Source: Chondrosia reniformis (Eukaryota; Porifera; Demospongiae; Chondrillida; Chondrillidae). From it: a stretch of 64,000 nucleotides of DNA. Below are positions 23,701 through 38,700 of the stretch, one piece after another. The stretch is taken from contig OX359201.1 of NCBI GenBank assembly GCA_947172415.1, positions 4,278,001-4,342,000 of the forward strand. The letters are read 5' to 3'. The notes beneath the pieces are model-generated. The model did not search any database. It was not told the origin of the DNA and saw only the letters and a program-made list of their open reading frames with translations. The translations under genes and the position numbers were made by a program. Numbering within the stretch: position 1 is the stretch's first letter; every line of letters starts with the position of its first letter.

Positions 23701-26700
23701 ACCATAACACTGGCTCTACTATAAGCCATGAGGCCATATTGGTGACAGGAATACACAGTAAATTCTCTGTAGAGGCCGCATCCTGCAGGATGCCCGTCTC
23801 CATACAGAGTAAACACTCCGTGGAGGGTAGAATGAGCAATATTCCCATACCATGATTCTAAAGATTTGTCATCATTACAGGGTTCTCCTCTTGTTCTGAA
23901 TCCCACTCTTTGGCCACCAGCTGCAGAATTTGCTATTAAAGTCAGATCTTCAGCATTAAATAGCTCATAATTGGCAGTGTAGTCAGAATTTTGAGGCTCA
24001 TCAGCTCCTCTATATAATCCAGGAAATAGGGCAACTACAGCCAAGTTCTTCTTCAAAACAAATCTCTTTCCAGCCAGCTGAAATGAGTGCCCAACTTGAT
24101 TGTGAATTACATTTTCTTCAAGTTGTAGATAATCTGTTCCACTTGATCCAACTCCAATGTTATACCCATCATGAAAGGATGACTTACGTACGTATGAAGC
24201 ATTACCAGCATCACCAATATTCAAAAAGGCTAATGCAAACCTTGGGTCCTTAACAAAGGTATAATCCTTTTGTCCACAGCCATCAAACTCTACACCATGG
24301 ATCTGAGCTCTACCAACATAGGAGAGACCATTTTCAGTCATGTGACCAACTAGCAGTCTACAACCAAAAGCTTCATTGTCACTCAAATTTGGATTTCCAT
24401 TTATAACTTTAATTTTACGACTTAGGACTCCAACTTCAGCACGGATTGCATATGGAAAGGTATCAATCACACCAGTTTGGGATAAATGTTCATATTTGAA
24501 TTTTCCATCAATGGATATGGTAAGGCCGTCACTACTGACATCGGAAATAGTAAATGTTTCTGCTTCAAGTGGCTCATAAGAAGTAGAGCTAATCACAATT
24601 TCTTCACCTTCTACCCAAGTAACAGGCTCAATCAAAGTCAGGGTAGTGTCATTTGGACATACAGACTTAGCTAGGAATGTCCATGTGACTGCATGTGTAT
24701 TTGCATACATGGATAGCTCTCCAAATACGCCAATTGCCTTGCTGCCAACTGCTGGGGCCCTCAGCGGTACTGGAAATTCAGGAGTTGCTAAGGAATTGAA
24801 AAGGAGAACAGTGCATAAATCATTGAAACATTTCACAGTTGGGGTCATATAGTGTTATACTTACTGGTATTTCCATTCATGATAAATGTAACATTGTTTT
24901 GGAATGGTTCTGTCTCATCACCAATAATAAGCTTGCCTCCTTTGATGAATATTACTTCAGTTTCAATTATATGGGACATAGAGTCATTAAGTTTCAACAC
25001 ACCACAAATTTCAATTGATTTCAGCCTTGGAATAGAAGTATCTAAGATGACAAACTGACTACAATTGATGAAAACAGCATCACCCTCTTGTGGTAACAGT
25101 CTTCCAGGCCATGTCTCATTGTCAGACCAGTAAAATGTAGCATTTGGTGGGGGAGGAAGAGTAGGATCAGGAGGTGGAGGTGGAGGAATGCAATCTAAAT
25201 ATTCACACTTGTATGTAGTAAATCTAATAGTGTTGTCTACTCCCTCTGAACAGGAAGTCTCCCCATGTCCTTCAATTAAATAGTAAGCAGATTTTAGCAC
25301 ATCACTATAGTACCAGTCCCCATTCTCACCGTCCTGTGCATCAGGTATAGATTCTTTGGGCTCACTCATTACACCATTAATAAGCAGTCTGTCTATCTTG
25401 AGGGGAAATTTATGATTAAACCAAAGATAATCAGTTGAGTTCATTTTGTTGAATCTAGCAGTGTATGATATATTTGTCAGGCTGGTGTTCTGCCATTGGA
25501 GATTAAAATGACTCCATAGAGGAAGAACTGCCATAAGTCCTGGGATACCAGTCAACCTTTTAAGTGCCCAGGGTACTCTTGATGTACCTTCTCCTTTGCT
25601 GTTGGTGATAAGGAGATATCTGAAATCAAGTGATGGTGGCAGTAAACTGTCAATAGCTACTCTCTGTAGTTTAACTGAAGGATTACAGACTGCACTTTGA
25701 GGTCTATCATTTCTTGTGGAACTGGTTACAATCATTTGGCATTCAATTGGGTCTAACGCTGCATGGTAAGGTGTTAGAGAGGATTTTGCATGTCGACCTG
25801 TCAGTGAGCCATCTAAATCGAAATAAACATGTTCATGCTCCCATTTCCAGTCTACCTTTTCAGGTGAGTTAATAAATTCTAAACCTTCAAAGTTGGTTCT
25901 AAAGCCACCTTGAAATATCTTACAATGTGCACAGGCTGTTATAGCATGGCAACGACTTCTGTTGAAATTGAAAAATTTCACATCAGAAACTGTGAGATAG
26001 TCAGATTTTGGTGTTTTAATTCCGGACTCTGTGCAAAAATCATTTTCCGTTTCATCTATTCCTTGTGAATGACCAACAATTGTTACATTCTTAATTAAAG
26101 GACCCTCGTCACCCCAGCATGTCTGGCTGAGTTCAACAACTTCCACACCAGCTAATAGATTATCCACCAGTATAGAATTAGTCAATTGCAATGATCCCAC
26201 TTCTGTAAATTCCACCCCACGTGTGTTTCTCCAGGCAACAAAGTCAGAGAAAACAGATTTTTCAAAAGGAGCACTGGAAGAGCAAGAACCTCCAGCTCGA
26301 GGATGATAGGAAGGAAATACCCAAATACCGTACCAACCAAAGGAATGTGCTGTGTTACCAGAGAATTCTTGTACTGGAATGTGTCTTGGGCACACAGTTC
26401 TGGTTGCAGAGGGGCCAGTGGGATGCTGATCCAATCTATACCAGAAACCAAAATGTGTACCTCCAGCAGCTGCGTTCCTTCTAACAGTGTTGTTGGGATT
26501 GACAACCCAGAAGGTAGCAGGTGTGATATCAACATTTAGCAAGCTACTTGATGCACGCACAAATATGCCAAGATTATCTTGTATTACATTTCCAATTTCA
26601 ATGCCATCCTCCAAGAAATAGGCATGACCCAGAACATTAAAGGCCACATTCTTCTCTACCAGAAGGTAGTTGACACCATGAATTGTGACAGCTCTGTTGA

Positions 26701-29700
26701 AGGTATGATGAATACCGCAACCTCTTACATATGAACCAGACACATTTCCATTCAGATGGAAATGGATCGGATATCTTCCTAGTCTAAATGCTTGTCCTGC
26801 ATGTGTCACCTCAACATATTCTATTCTCCCAGTTACATGATGTTGATCCTGCTCCCTAGCATGAAGCATTATCTGAGATCCAAACTGATCTGTTTCGATT
26901 TCAGCTCCAAATCTACCTCTAAAGCAAGTCTGAGTTTCAAACATGCCCACATTGAATTCCTGTGGACAGGCTTCAACCACCTCTAGCCATTCTTTATTTA
27001 GGTTACCCCTGACTATTACATTTCTTGTCAGATAACCAACTTCAGCACTCATATCTACAACTTGGCCATCATAAGTCTCTTTGACAGAAATATGTTGATA
27101 CAATAGGCCTAGGGATTGTGATTCATAAGGCCTTGGAATTCTTTCTATTGTAATAGCAGTTCTTGACTTGTCTATACCTGTGATGTATGCTTCCTCATTT
27201 TCTCTTTGACTGAAATTTGTGGCTGCTATGACGACTCTCCCTCCTATCTCCCAGTCAACAGGTTCCTGGAGATAAAGTGTGGTATCTCCCGGCTGAGCAG
27301 TTTGGGACAGTCTGGTCCAAGTGACATTTAAAGGCTTGCCATGAAGATCCAAAGTACCTTGGCGAACAGCTAATGTCTTAGCTCCAAACAAGGGCACCTC
27401 TGTAGACAAAACATGACCATATAAAACTATCTCTGCATGATGTTGGAAAGGTTCATGTTCAGTTCCAACCTAAATAACAAACCCAAAAATGGAAAATAGA
27501 TTATTGATGTATGAGGTGTACAATATAAATAATAAATGCCTAAGGTAAAAAGAGAATGTATAATATACTGATAACTTACCTGAAATACTCCATCATTAAC
27601 TATTAAGATATTCTCAGCTCTCAATGTAACATTTTGATTGTCATCAAACAGAAGTGTACCACCATCAATTAGCAGAATCTTCAACACGGGTGTGTGTACA
27701 TCTAGTGATAGTGTCTGACCTTTAGGGACTATCACAAAGTCACCTTCTTCAGGTAGTCTAGAACCATTCCACGTATACACTGAACTCCATAAGTCAACAT
27801 AGCGATACCTAGTTAGTACTGGATTAGCTGAATATGCCAGTCCTTTGCCTTCCACATAAACTTCTACCTGGGAGGTGACAGTTCTTCGACTAGCACCAGT
27901 TCGGCATGTTATGTGACTGGAATTCTGTTCACTAATGTTACAAGGAGTTTCTGCAATGGTAACAGTAACGTTTTCATTTTCAAACCCATATCCTTCTATA
28001 ATTATGAATGTTCCACCAGCAGAACCTCCTTGGGTAGGAGTTACTTCTTTAATCAAAGGGGTGAGTTCATCACTGTAATTGAATGCTCCATAAAGAGTTT
28101 TGCTAACCCCACTTGTAGTTACAAGTACGCTACAAGAAAGTACTTCACCTGAGCCAGGTGTATATTTGCTAATTTCTGGAAGAATACAACTAATCTCACT
28201 AATACTTGGCTGTTTGAGTGATGGAGTACAAGGAAGGCCACAAACCTCAACTCTCACATCAACTGGGTCAAATCCTCTACCAATTATTACCAACTCTGAT
28301 TGACCTGCAAAGCTTCCTTGTTTCGGTGTGACATCTTCTAATACTAAGACATACTCATAGTATTCTTCTCCCTCTGCAAAGCCAAATGGGTTAACCCACA
28401 CTCTAATGGCTTGCATTCCAACAAAGTATGCAGGAACTTCACAGAAAACCTGAACTGCTTCATTACTGTAAAGTACAGATAGTAGCTCACATCTTTTCTG
28501 ACCAAAATGTACAGTTAAATTGCTTTCTGAAGCAACATTGGATACATTCAATGTCACATTGTCACCAAAGTTACCAACTGTTGGACTGACTGATTCAATA
28601 AAGGGGGTAGCATCAGAGGAATAATTGTAGCTAAATTCTGCAGGTATTCCAAGCACTCTTATTACTCCTTTTACCAATCCTTCAGTATGGGATGGAGTTA
28701 CACAAGTGACACTATGAAAACTGACAGCTGTCACTGCACAGACAGAACCATTCAGAAATACAGAAATGTCCTCAAGAGATTCAGAGAATCCTCCACCACT
28801 TATAGCTATTACAGTGCCACCTGCTGTGCTACCAGTACTGGGAGTTATAGATTCTACAACAAGTTCTACCGTGACATCAGGGATAGTGTCATTGGGTGCT
28901 ACAGCGTAACCATATACAGAGTGTTTAACCAGTGTTGCATACTGACCAGCAGAGAGTTCAGGCAATACACAACTAAACATTCCATCCATAAACACTACTT
29001 CACTGCAACTAGGTAAGACATCACCATTGGTGTCTGTCTCCAGAGTACTTCTGGTTATATGACTGAGGGACCTCCTTTTCCTAAAAACCTCATTGTTTTT
29101 AGAATTAAGTAGCAAAAGGTAGTATTCTGTATATTCATCATAACTGAAACTGGAAATATATGGGGTGAAATAAACAGTGATGGTAGATTCGTTAACATTG
29201 GTGCTGTTTGTGTATTGTTGCAAAAGTGATCCACTTATGATAATGGTAGAATTAGGAGTACCAGGAACAGAGGATGGTCCTAATGAATCGAATATCACTG
29301 TAGAGTTATACGAGTAAGTAATATTACAGTCACCATTACAGACAGCTAATAAGGTTTCTCCATCTGGTAGAGTAACAGTAACATTGATGGAAAGTGTTTC
29401 AGTTTGGTTAGAGAAAATATCAGGGGCAAGGCATCTGATTTCCAAGTAATCAAAATCAACAATTAAGCAAGAGTAGCTGCCAATTTCCACTGAAGGGTAC
29501 CCTGAAAATCCATAACCAAATATGCTTATAACTGCTCCTCCCACAATTGACACAGAAGGTGGAAATACTGCAAATATTTCAGGGTAGAATGTAATTCTAT
29601 CACGTCCATCTGGTGAAGCAATCAGTGCCTTGCCATAAGGAAAGACATTGACATATAACTGGAATGGAACACCCACTGGTGGCTCATCTGTAATATCCAA

Positions 29701-32700
29701 TTGGCAGGATATCATATCATCAGAGACAAAGTGTATATAACATGGATAATTACTTTCATTTGGGCTTTCTAGACTAGCTGTAACAAAAGTAAAGTTACTT
29801 GAACTGTTGACCAGTGAAAGATAAATGAAAATTTCATCATTTGGGCTGGCCCAGGAACCATAGAAAGAAAGCACTTCTGGTGTTGTTCTCAAGCTGTATG
29901 TAAAGTTAACATTGTAGTTATAGAAGAGGTAATCTACACTGTTGCCGAATTCAAAGTAACTATTGTCAAAATAGGTCGAAAATCTGCCTACACTTACAGA
30001 AACATCACCTTGAATGGATAAACGAGGTCTTACTTTAACTTCACCTGAAAAATCTGCAAGACCAATTACTGGATAATTTTGGTAATAATATACTCCTTGG
30101 ATATCAAATTGATATTCAAACGAGCCAGAAGTTACTCGAGAACTTCTGAAGTGATCAAGATAGGGAACTGAGCTGTCGTTCCCAGGATCCACCTGAGATA
30201 ATCCAAATGCAACATTAATACTGGAATAATCCCAAGACCAAATTACAGTATCTCCAATTTCAACATCAATAGTATCAGGATTCCATGCAAAACTTGTAAA
30301 TGAGTTATCTAGAGAAAGGAAATAACACTAATAAAATCTTAAACATTATATATGTAGATATACACGTATACTTGTATATACATATATATATATATATATA
30401 AAATACATGAATTTACATGTACGTATATGTTAGTATATAAGTATACTCACCAGAGACTAATTTGACATGATGGTTCTTCTGCAATCCTGAGGTTATACAT
30501 TCAATAGATGTGTGGCTAACAGATGAAATGTCACATTCTCTGCCATCAACTGTAACTGCTACTTCTTCACTTAAATTTACAGGGAATCCTCTTCCATATA
30601 AGGACAATTGTGTTCCACCAAGGACAGAACCAGAGAGTGGATAGATAAAATCTAAAGAAAATTCTATCTCCACTATGGGATGGTCTTCCAGTGAAAAGGA
30701 ACAATTGTAAATTGAACCGTTACAGTACACTGGGAAGCCATATTCTGGAAAGTAGACCATTACTATATGATATCCCAAGTCCAACTGGCCCCCTTGAAGG
30801 GTACAAGTAAATTGGCTGCTATTTGAATTCTGGATCTCACACTTCTGTGAATAGCTACAGTTTTCAGCTTTGTCCAGCCAAACTTCAGGGACCACATCCG
30901 GGAAAATTCCATAAAAATTTAGCACCACATCATCTAGTACAGATGTCACAACTGATTCAAAGCCAGTAAGATATGGAGTGCTGCTATTTTCATAAGTGAA
31001 AGCATTTTCAAGGAGAACCTGCCTCTCATTAATTTCTATTGTCACATTGACTGATTGCTCAACAAGAAGTGGATTTGCAGGAGACACACATGAAATATGT
31101 GTTAGGTTAGAACTAAGCACCAAGCAAGGTTGTCCATCAACTTGCACTAAACTATAATACTGATCTGTCATGCAGGTTGTATAGTTTGCATATTCCTTGG
31201 TATCATTGGTAAAATTGTAAGGAATTCCCCCACAGTTTACTGCTGAATACAAGCAGTCCTTACAATCAATAGCAAAGTTAAACTGGCCTCCTATTCTGTA
31301 ACACTGAATTTGAGAAAGTGGAATATCCCCAACATCTGGAAAACCATTTCCAGTTATATTCAGTATAGTTCCACCACCATGACCTCCAACATCATTACTG
31401 ATAGAGTCGACTGATAGTTGATATGAAAAAGATATTTCTCCCTCTGTATGTTGTGCAAAACCAAAGTTGGGCACCAAAACATTGATCTTATGAGGACCAG
31501 CTTTGTGGTTACCAGCTTCACACTGAATAACAGAATCATTAATCAAAGTAACTCTACATGCAGCTTCTCCAATTGTCACATTCACTGATCCATCAATGCT
31601 TGTAAAACCTTCTCCTAGAATAGTAATACTAGTGCCATCTGATCCTCCGGAGGGGAAGGAAAGGAACACTTTGGGGGTCAGCAAATCAGTGTGATGGAAG
31701 GAGCAGTTGTCAAATGGACATGAAGAAGGAATGTTGTTTATCAGTACTTCCACCTACGTATTAGGAGGTAGAATGTTATAATAAACCTGTGTGGCTAGGT
31801 TCATCAAAAATGATTTAGATTCAAAACTATCACTAACCAAATAAGAGATTTACATCCAACGATTCAGTAGCAATCTCAGCTACCTTCATTACGATAATGA
31901 CAAAGGGATATATGACGTAGCTCCACGGTTTTTAATTGTAGGTTTGTATAATGATTTGTGGTGATTTTAGTGAAGCTATATCCCTTTGCCATTGATCCCT
32001 GATGTACATACATATGTATACGCATGTACATGTAACTTTGGATCAAGTTGCTACGCACATATATACGTACATATGTACGTATGATAAACAATCTCAGCTA
32101 CCTTCATAGTACGTATGTACATTTTTCTATTTCTATAGTTGGATTTACAAGTACTTAATGGGGAATACATACATACATATATGTACGTTGTATATACGTA
32201 CGTATAAGACTATTCATACTTACCTGTGGGTCAATGTAGGGTTGTCGAAGCATATCTCCCCGGATTGGTCTTAGAAGTATTCCCCCATGGATGTCTTCAT
32301 GAACTGTAGCAGAAACTGTAGTACCTCTTGAGCTCAGATCGTGAACATTAACTTGAAAGGCAGGTTGGTCACCTCCTTTATTGGACCACTCAATCCTCCA
32401 TTCCCTTCGATAGCACTGTGGATCTATAGACTCAATTTCAAATTTATACCCAGATAAACTGTTTTCTAGATGTTCCTTCAAACCCTCTGTTTCGGTATCA
32501 AATTTTATATCCCTGATAATAATACCTTTGAATGATAAATCAAAGGTTCCTTCAATTGGAGTGCTACCTAGACGAATGTTAAAACTAGTGATGCAATCTT
32601 CTTCACAATTGCCAGACACATTCAACAGCAACTTAGGTAAGTAGCCTTGGCAGTAGTGTATATGGTAAGTAATCTCATAGAATGCAATAGGGAACATGGA

Positions 32701-35700
32701 CGTTCCATTCGAGTAAAGTTCCATATAGTTAGTTAGACTGCTTCGGTTTACAATTGATGTTTCCTCCATGAAAATATTTTCAGGTGGAAATTGTAGTCTT
32801 TCTATTGATACATCGTCAATGAAAACTCCATTTGGTCTCATTGGATCTTGTCTAAGTGTCAGGAGGTAATCTGCAAAACATTGAAGCAATAAAAAATATG
32901 CAGTTAGCATATACGTACATATACGTACATACACACAATGTGTATGTATATCATTTATATGTTAATCACTACTTATATACATACATGCAGCTTATCTAAA
33001 GCCTTTTCAAGTATCTCAATAGTTTTTATCTACGTATATATACATACGTACTAAGTGCAAATAATAAACACCACTGGATATTTCGTCAACCAATCAAGTG
33101 ACAATTGTCTACTTGGCTGGGGGACCGAAGTCCTACTCAGTGGCAACCAGTTATGACCTCCCAGTCATCCAATGATGGCAAAAAATCATCAATGAACCAC
33201 AGACAGCCATTTTGCACTCTTTAGGGCTCATCAGTGTGGTATACATTGGTAGCTGAAAATGACTGGGAGGTCATAACTGGTTGCCACTGAGTAGGACTTC
33301 GGTCTCCCAGCCAAGTAGACAATTGTCACTTGGTTGGTTGGTGTAATATCCAGTGGCATTTATTATTTGCATTGATAGCCCAGCACAGGCTTACATGCTA
33401 TTAATTCCCTTTTCATATACATACTAAGTGTATGTCACAATTATAAACCTAAGTACACAAAAGGATGAAGAGCACCCACTTGGATTGGTTAGAATCTGCC
33501 AATCAATTGAAGAACCTTGATGAATAGAAACTTCATCTATCCAAAAGTCTTTTTCTGCTCTGTAGAAAAGCAAACTTGTAACAACATGATCCCTCCCTCC
33601 TGAGAGACGTTTATCAGTTGTATCCTGTAATATAAACTGTGATAGGTCTACACAGTGGTACCTCCACTGCTCATAGGACTCCTTGGCTGAGAGGTCCAAT
33701 GGAATGTTGTAAGTCCAGTGAACAAAATAATTGTAGTTAAGAGGCTCAAAATTCACAGACATTCGTAGGATAGTTCTAGGTATTTCACCAAGATATGCAA
33801 AGCATACCTAAATAATAATAAGATCAGAAGTTACATAATCAGTATAATTCATACACATGTACGTACGTATATGTACATTCATATGTACTTACGTATACGT
33901 ACTTATGTACAGTATATGTTTGCAGTAGGAAGGTACGTAAGTTATAGGGACAGCTGTATAATACAGTACATAAATTGAAACTCACTAAGTTGTATATTTG
34001 AATATCAATTCCTCCTGTGCCACTAACAAGTGGATGCTCATAGTTATTTCTGTAAAATAACTCAGGATTCCTCAGGGAGTACCTTCCACAGAAGGGATCA
34101 ATTGAGGTGTCTCTTACTCCCTGATAGCCTCCTACATTCTTCACATAATCTCCCTCATAATCTTGATACCAAAAGAGATCACGATCAGTGATCCCAGCAT
34201 ACAGATTATCCTTGTCACAGGACCATTCCATCAAATCCAAAATGGATGTCCTTAAATCTTCAGCTGACAAAGTAGTAGTTTCCAACAGATCACTAGCTTT
34301 TCTTATATCAGGAAAGGATAATGTAAAATTGTCTGGAGCACTACCCCAAGTCACCTCTGTGTCAATGGTTGTGTTTGAGTTGTTAGAGATGAAGCTATAC
34401 CAACTAGCAATATATGGCCAACTGTAGAATGTATAGGTCAATGTAATATCCCAATTAGAAACATTGGAAGCATCAACTGTGACCACTGCTGGACCTGTTG
34501 CAAGAAAGATATATGCATTTTCATTATAGAGATAGAAATACGTACTTCATTATGTGAAGTTGTATCATTACAACATACGTACCTAACGAATTCAAGTAGT
34601 TTTCTATCTCTGATACTGAAGTATTAGTGGCTACAGTGTAAATTACTGTTTCATTTAATTCAATATTATACCAGCAAGGCCACACATCACAAGAAATGTT
34701 CAGATACACCACTGTAGGGGCAATTTCAATAACCATGCCCTAAGGATAAAAGCATACATATGTATGTATAGATACGTATATAATATTTATTAGATTTTTA
34801 AAGTCTTCTGGACTATATACATACGTACATACATATATATACATTACCTGTTTAGGAGAAATTACAGGTGATTCAATGATTAAACGCTGAACTTCATGCT
34901 CTGCTGGAACCTCTGATCTTGTCAATGTGGTATTGTGGTACTTAGCCCCAAGATACAGGTAGTATGGTCCACCTCCCTGATTGTGCAATACCTCAATATA
35001 GTGAGCTTTGCCACTTTCCAGGTGAATAGGTTTTGATCTTTGGCTTTTATACCTGTCCCATCTATAAGAGGTGTGAGATGGAGCTTCTGCTATTAGCACC
35101 TTGGCTGCAGGATCTCCACTGAGGCTGAAAAACAGTTGGCTGATGTCATCAGATAAAATATCAAAAGTGTATATCCCTGTTTCTGGAGGGACAAAGAAAC
35201 CGCTCTTTCGGTGCATAAAGTAGGCAGACTCATTCAATTCAGAAGGATATCCTGTCTCTACCCAGGCTATGTCTGTAGTTCCACTAACATAACCAGGATC
35301 TGAACTAGTCAGTGTAGCAATATGTGATATTCTCCAATTAAAGTTTTCAAACCAAATTTCACGTTTTAGTCCTCTTGAACCTACAGTTTAATATACGCAT
35401 ATAAAACTAGCATATGTTACTTGTACAATAATTGTAAACCATTGAAATAGGTACATGTATGTATAGTACATACGTATATATGTATATATGTTGTAGGTTT
35501 CCATTGTTATGTTCATTACAGTACATACGTACGTATGTATATAGATAGGGTTCATCAAAGAAATAATGAAAACGTTGTTACTGAAGGGTCTCAATTAGCT
35601 GATTCAATTCACATACAACCTCAGCTTTCAAAATGTGCTTTAATTGGATTTCAGACTTGCTATAAGGATGCATTTTTTTTCATATATATGCTTTGTGGTG

Positions 35701-38700
35701 AATATTTTCTCAAGTTATATACGTACCTGGATAATACTGATACTTGGGAGGTTTTGGTCCACTCAAGCATTTTATTTCATCACTCCTGTATGAAAGGACT
35801 GCACACTCAACACCTCCAACTAATACTTTAATATTATTTTGACTCTGTGGGTAGAATCCACTGCCAGATATAGTAACTACTGTACCCCCCTCAATACTTC
35901 CCTCATTGGGTTCAATGCTGTAGATTTCAGGAAAAGTTTGATAAAAGTAAGGTTTGAAGCCATTGGCACTCAGGCCAAGGCGATTGGAAAGGTATCTTGA
36001 ACTTCCTGTTCTCTCATGAATGTAATCAAGAAAGAAGGAATCTGTCGATAAATAATATAAAAGATACTTGTTATTTCATTAGAAATACATAATATTATTA
36101 TACATTCCTATATACGTACATACGTACATGTATAGATACGTACGTACATATGTAAGTAAGTATGTTTATATGATAATCTGACTAATTCAGCATCAGCAAC
36201 ATCTATTGAATCAATTATCTGGATGTTTCAACTCTAACTCTTCTTCAGCACAAAGTAATAAACAGGAACATTAATTGATACAACAGTGTTGCCAATGCTC
36301 AATAAGTCAGGTTTTCATAAAGAACATTATAAAACTTCCTTCAAAGACTCACAAAAGATCAAGAAGAAAACAAAGATTCCCAAGACGAAGAAAAAAGGAA
36401 GATTCCAAAGATCAAACAAAGATTCCCAGTGCCATTGATGAAGGGTGGAATTCCCAGAAACAGCTGTCTGGCCCAGAGGAGAAGAAAAGTAAACGGAGAA
36501 ACCTCTTGTATCCTCATCTAAAGCTCTCACTAGATTTTGTTCCCTAATAATAGTATATATAGGCCTTTTATTCTAAAGTTGGAGAAGAGAGAAACCTATA
36601 GTACACATGTATTTACTCACCAATTGAATTTCCTGTGTTTGGTAAACAAGTAAGATTTCCAGTGTTATCTTTGTTAAGGAAAGCTGGATAATATTCCAAA
36701 CCACCTTTGTCAACAGAACACTTGTATTTAACACCAGACGAAGACAGTATTATACTGAAAGAAAAAGATATATACAATAACTGTTTTAGATTGAACTTAA
36801 TCAACAAATGTATGGAAAGGGTAGCTACGGAAACACAAGCAGTCAGCAAACATACGTATGTACGTATATAACAGATTGTTAACACATGTATACACCAGTA
36901 TATTCTTTAATAGTATTATACAAAAATACAAAGCATAATTGTATTGTACTGTACTATTTGTTTATTACCTATAGATTAGCACAATGCCAGTAAAAAGGAA
37001 CAAATATTAACAGGCCATTAAAACAAAACTAGGAGGCAGAGGTGTTACAGTATACACGTATATATACTTCCTTTTGAAGTCAAAAAGGTTATATATACGT
37101 ATATACATATGTACGTATATACACACAATAGGTTAAATCGTTAAGACATTTAACCCACTCTGTAATAACATCTCCATCAGGGTCTTCCTCATCTTGCTTG
37201 ACAACATCCACTGCATACAGTCTTCCTCTAATCAGAATTGGTTTACCAACAGGACTACTTGGTGTTACATACCACAACTCAGGGTTATCATGAGGACGGT
37301 ACTACATACGTATGTGTAAATATTTGTACCTACTTGAAAAAATCATAACACATACGTATGTACAACAGTATCAATATCTGAATTATATTACGTATAATAT
37401 ATGTATGTAATATACGACATATGTACATATGTAAACATTATATGTACGTACGTATATACTTACATGGAAATATCTTCTAGAATGTTCCACTAATTCTCCA
37501 TCAACAATTACAATAATTCCCACATCTGCATTCTTACCAGTTGGACTGGGCCTACGAGTGCGCATATATAGAGTTATAGAATAAAATACGTACTTAAGAT
37601 GTATGTACTTATAATTGTTATTTTATGTATACACAGTTTAACCTTTTTCACAATCAGAAATTACACTTACGGTGTAAAACAGACAATTTGTTCAGAATTG
37701 GTATAGTATGTTTCAACAGGACATTCCACCATTTGTCCATCATAAATAAAATAAACCTGCAGTTCATGCATACAAAGTAGATATAACAATAATCCTGTAC
37801 ATTTAAAATATATTATGCATATACGTACGTAGATCAAATTTATGGCTTTTGTGTCACAATAATTAACTGTGTATGCACCAGCACACATGTAACAGGACAA
37901 AATATTAAACCATTTGCACCTTTTTAAGGTTGGCAAATATTATTCAATAGCTCTTTGGCACCAATTAATAAAGGTTACCTTATTTCCAACACTATCATCT
38001 CCAAGGGAAAAAGGGTCGGGACTGAAGTGCCTTCCGGTTATAGTCATCCTTGTACCTCCATTATAAGAACCATACCACGGATGTCTGCCGTGCACAACTG
38101 GAGAGAAAAATCAAGTTAATTATATACGTACAATGCATCCCATCATACAGAGCCACAACATTTGTGCATTAGTAACCAGCATATTAACTGCATGAGATAC
38201 TTAAATTATGTGAAACACTATTTCCTGTAGATATACAAATATAAGGCTAAGGAAAATATAGAAATAGAATAGAACAGACTATACGTATATACATAGGCTA
38301 TATTTCCCTAGAAATCTCATTCACACAAAGCCTATATATAGAGCTAGTTTTAGTGAAGATATAGATATGCATATGTATAGTATGGTGTGAAGGTATATGT
38401 TATGAGAGGAACTCCATTAAGGCATCAATACATTGCATGTAGAAGAACAACACCAGTACAAGGTTATGTGAGAAGTCTGAACCAACCAGGTCTTGGAGCT
38501 GTTGGGCCTTCCTTGCTATCAGGAACAATAGGTCTTTGATTGTCATAAGCTAGTAGCATAAAGTATAGAGCTTAATTAACATTGGCAAGGACCGGTCTGC
38601 ATATATACTTACCACAAAGCAATCCATTATAGCATATGTATTCCTCTCCACAGTCGCCACAGGGATCACCTATTAAGTAAGGAGGCAGTCCTGCTACTGG

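Noticed and set aside
36275-36547. 90-codon lysine/arginine-rich plus frame
   Set aside because: Driven by a repeated CAAAGATTC/GAATCTTTG simple sequence in a fibrocystin-L intron; no splice context or family.
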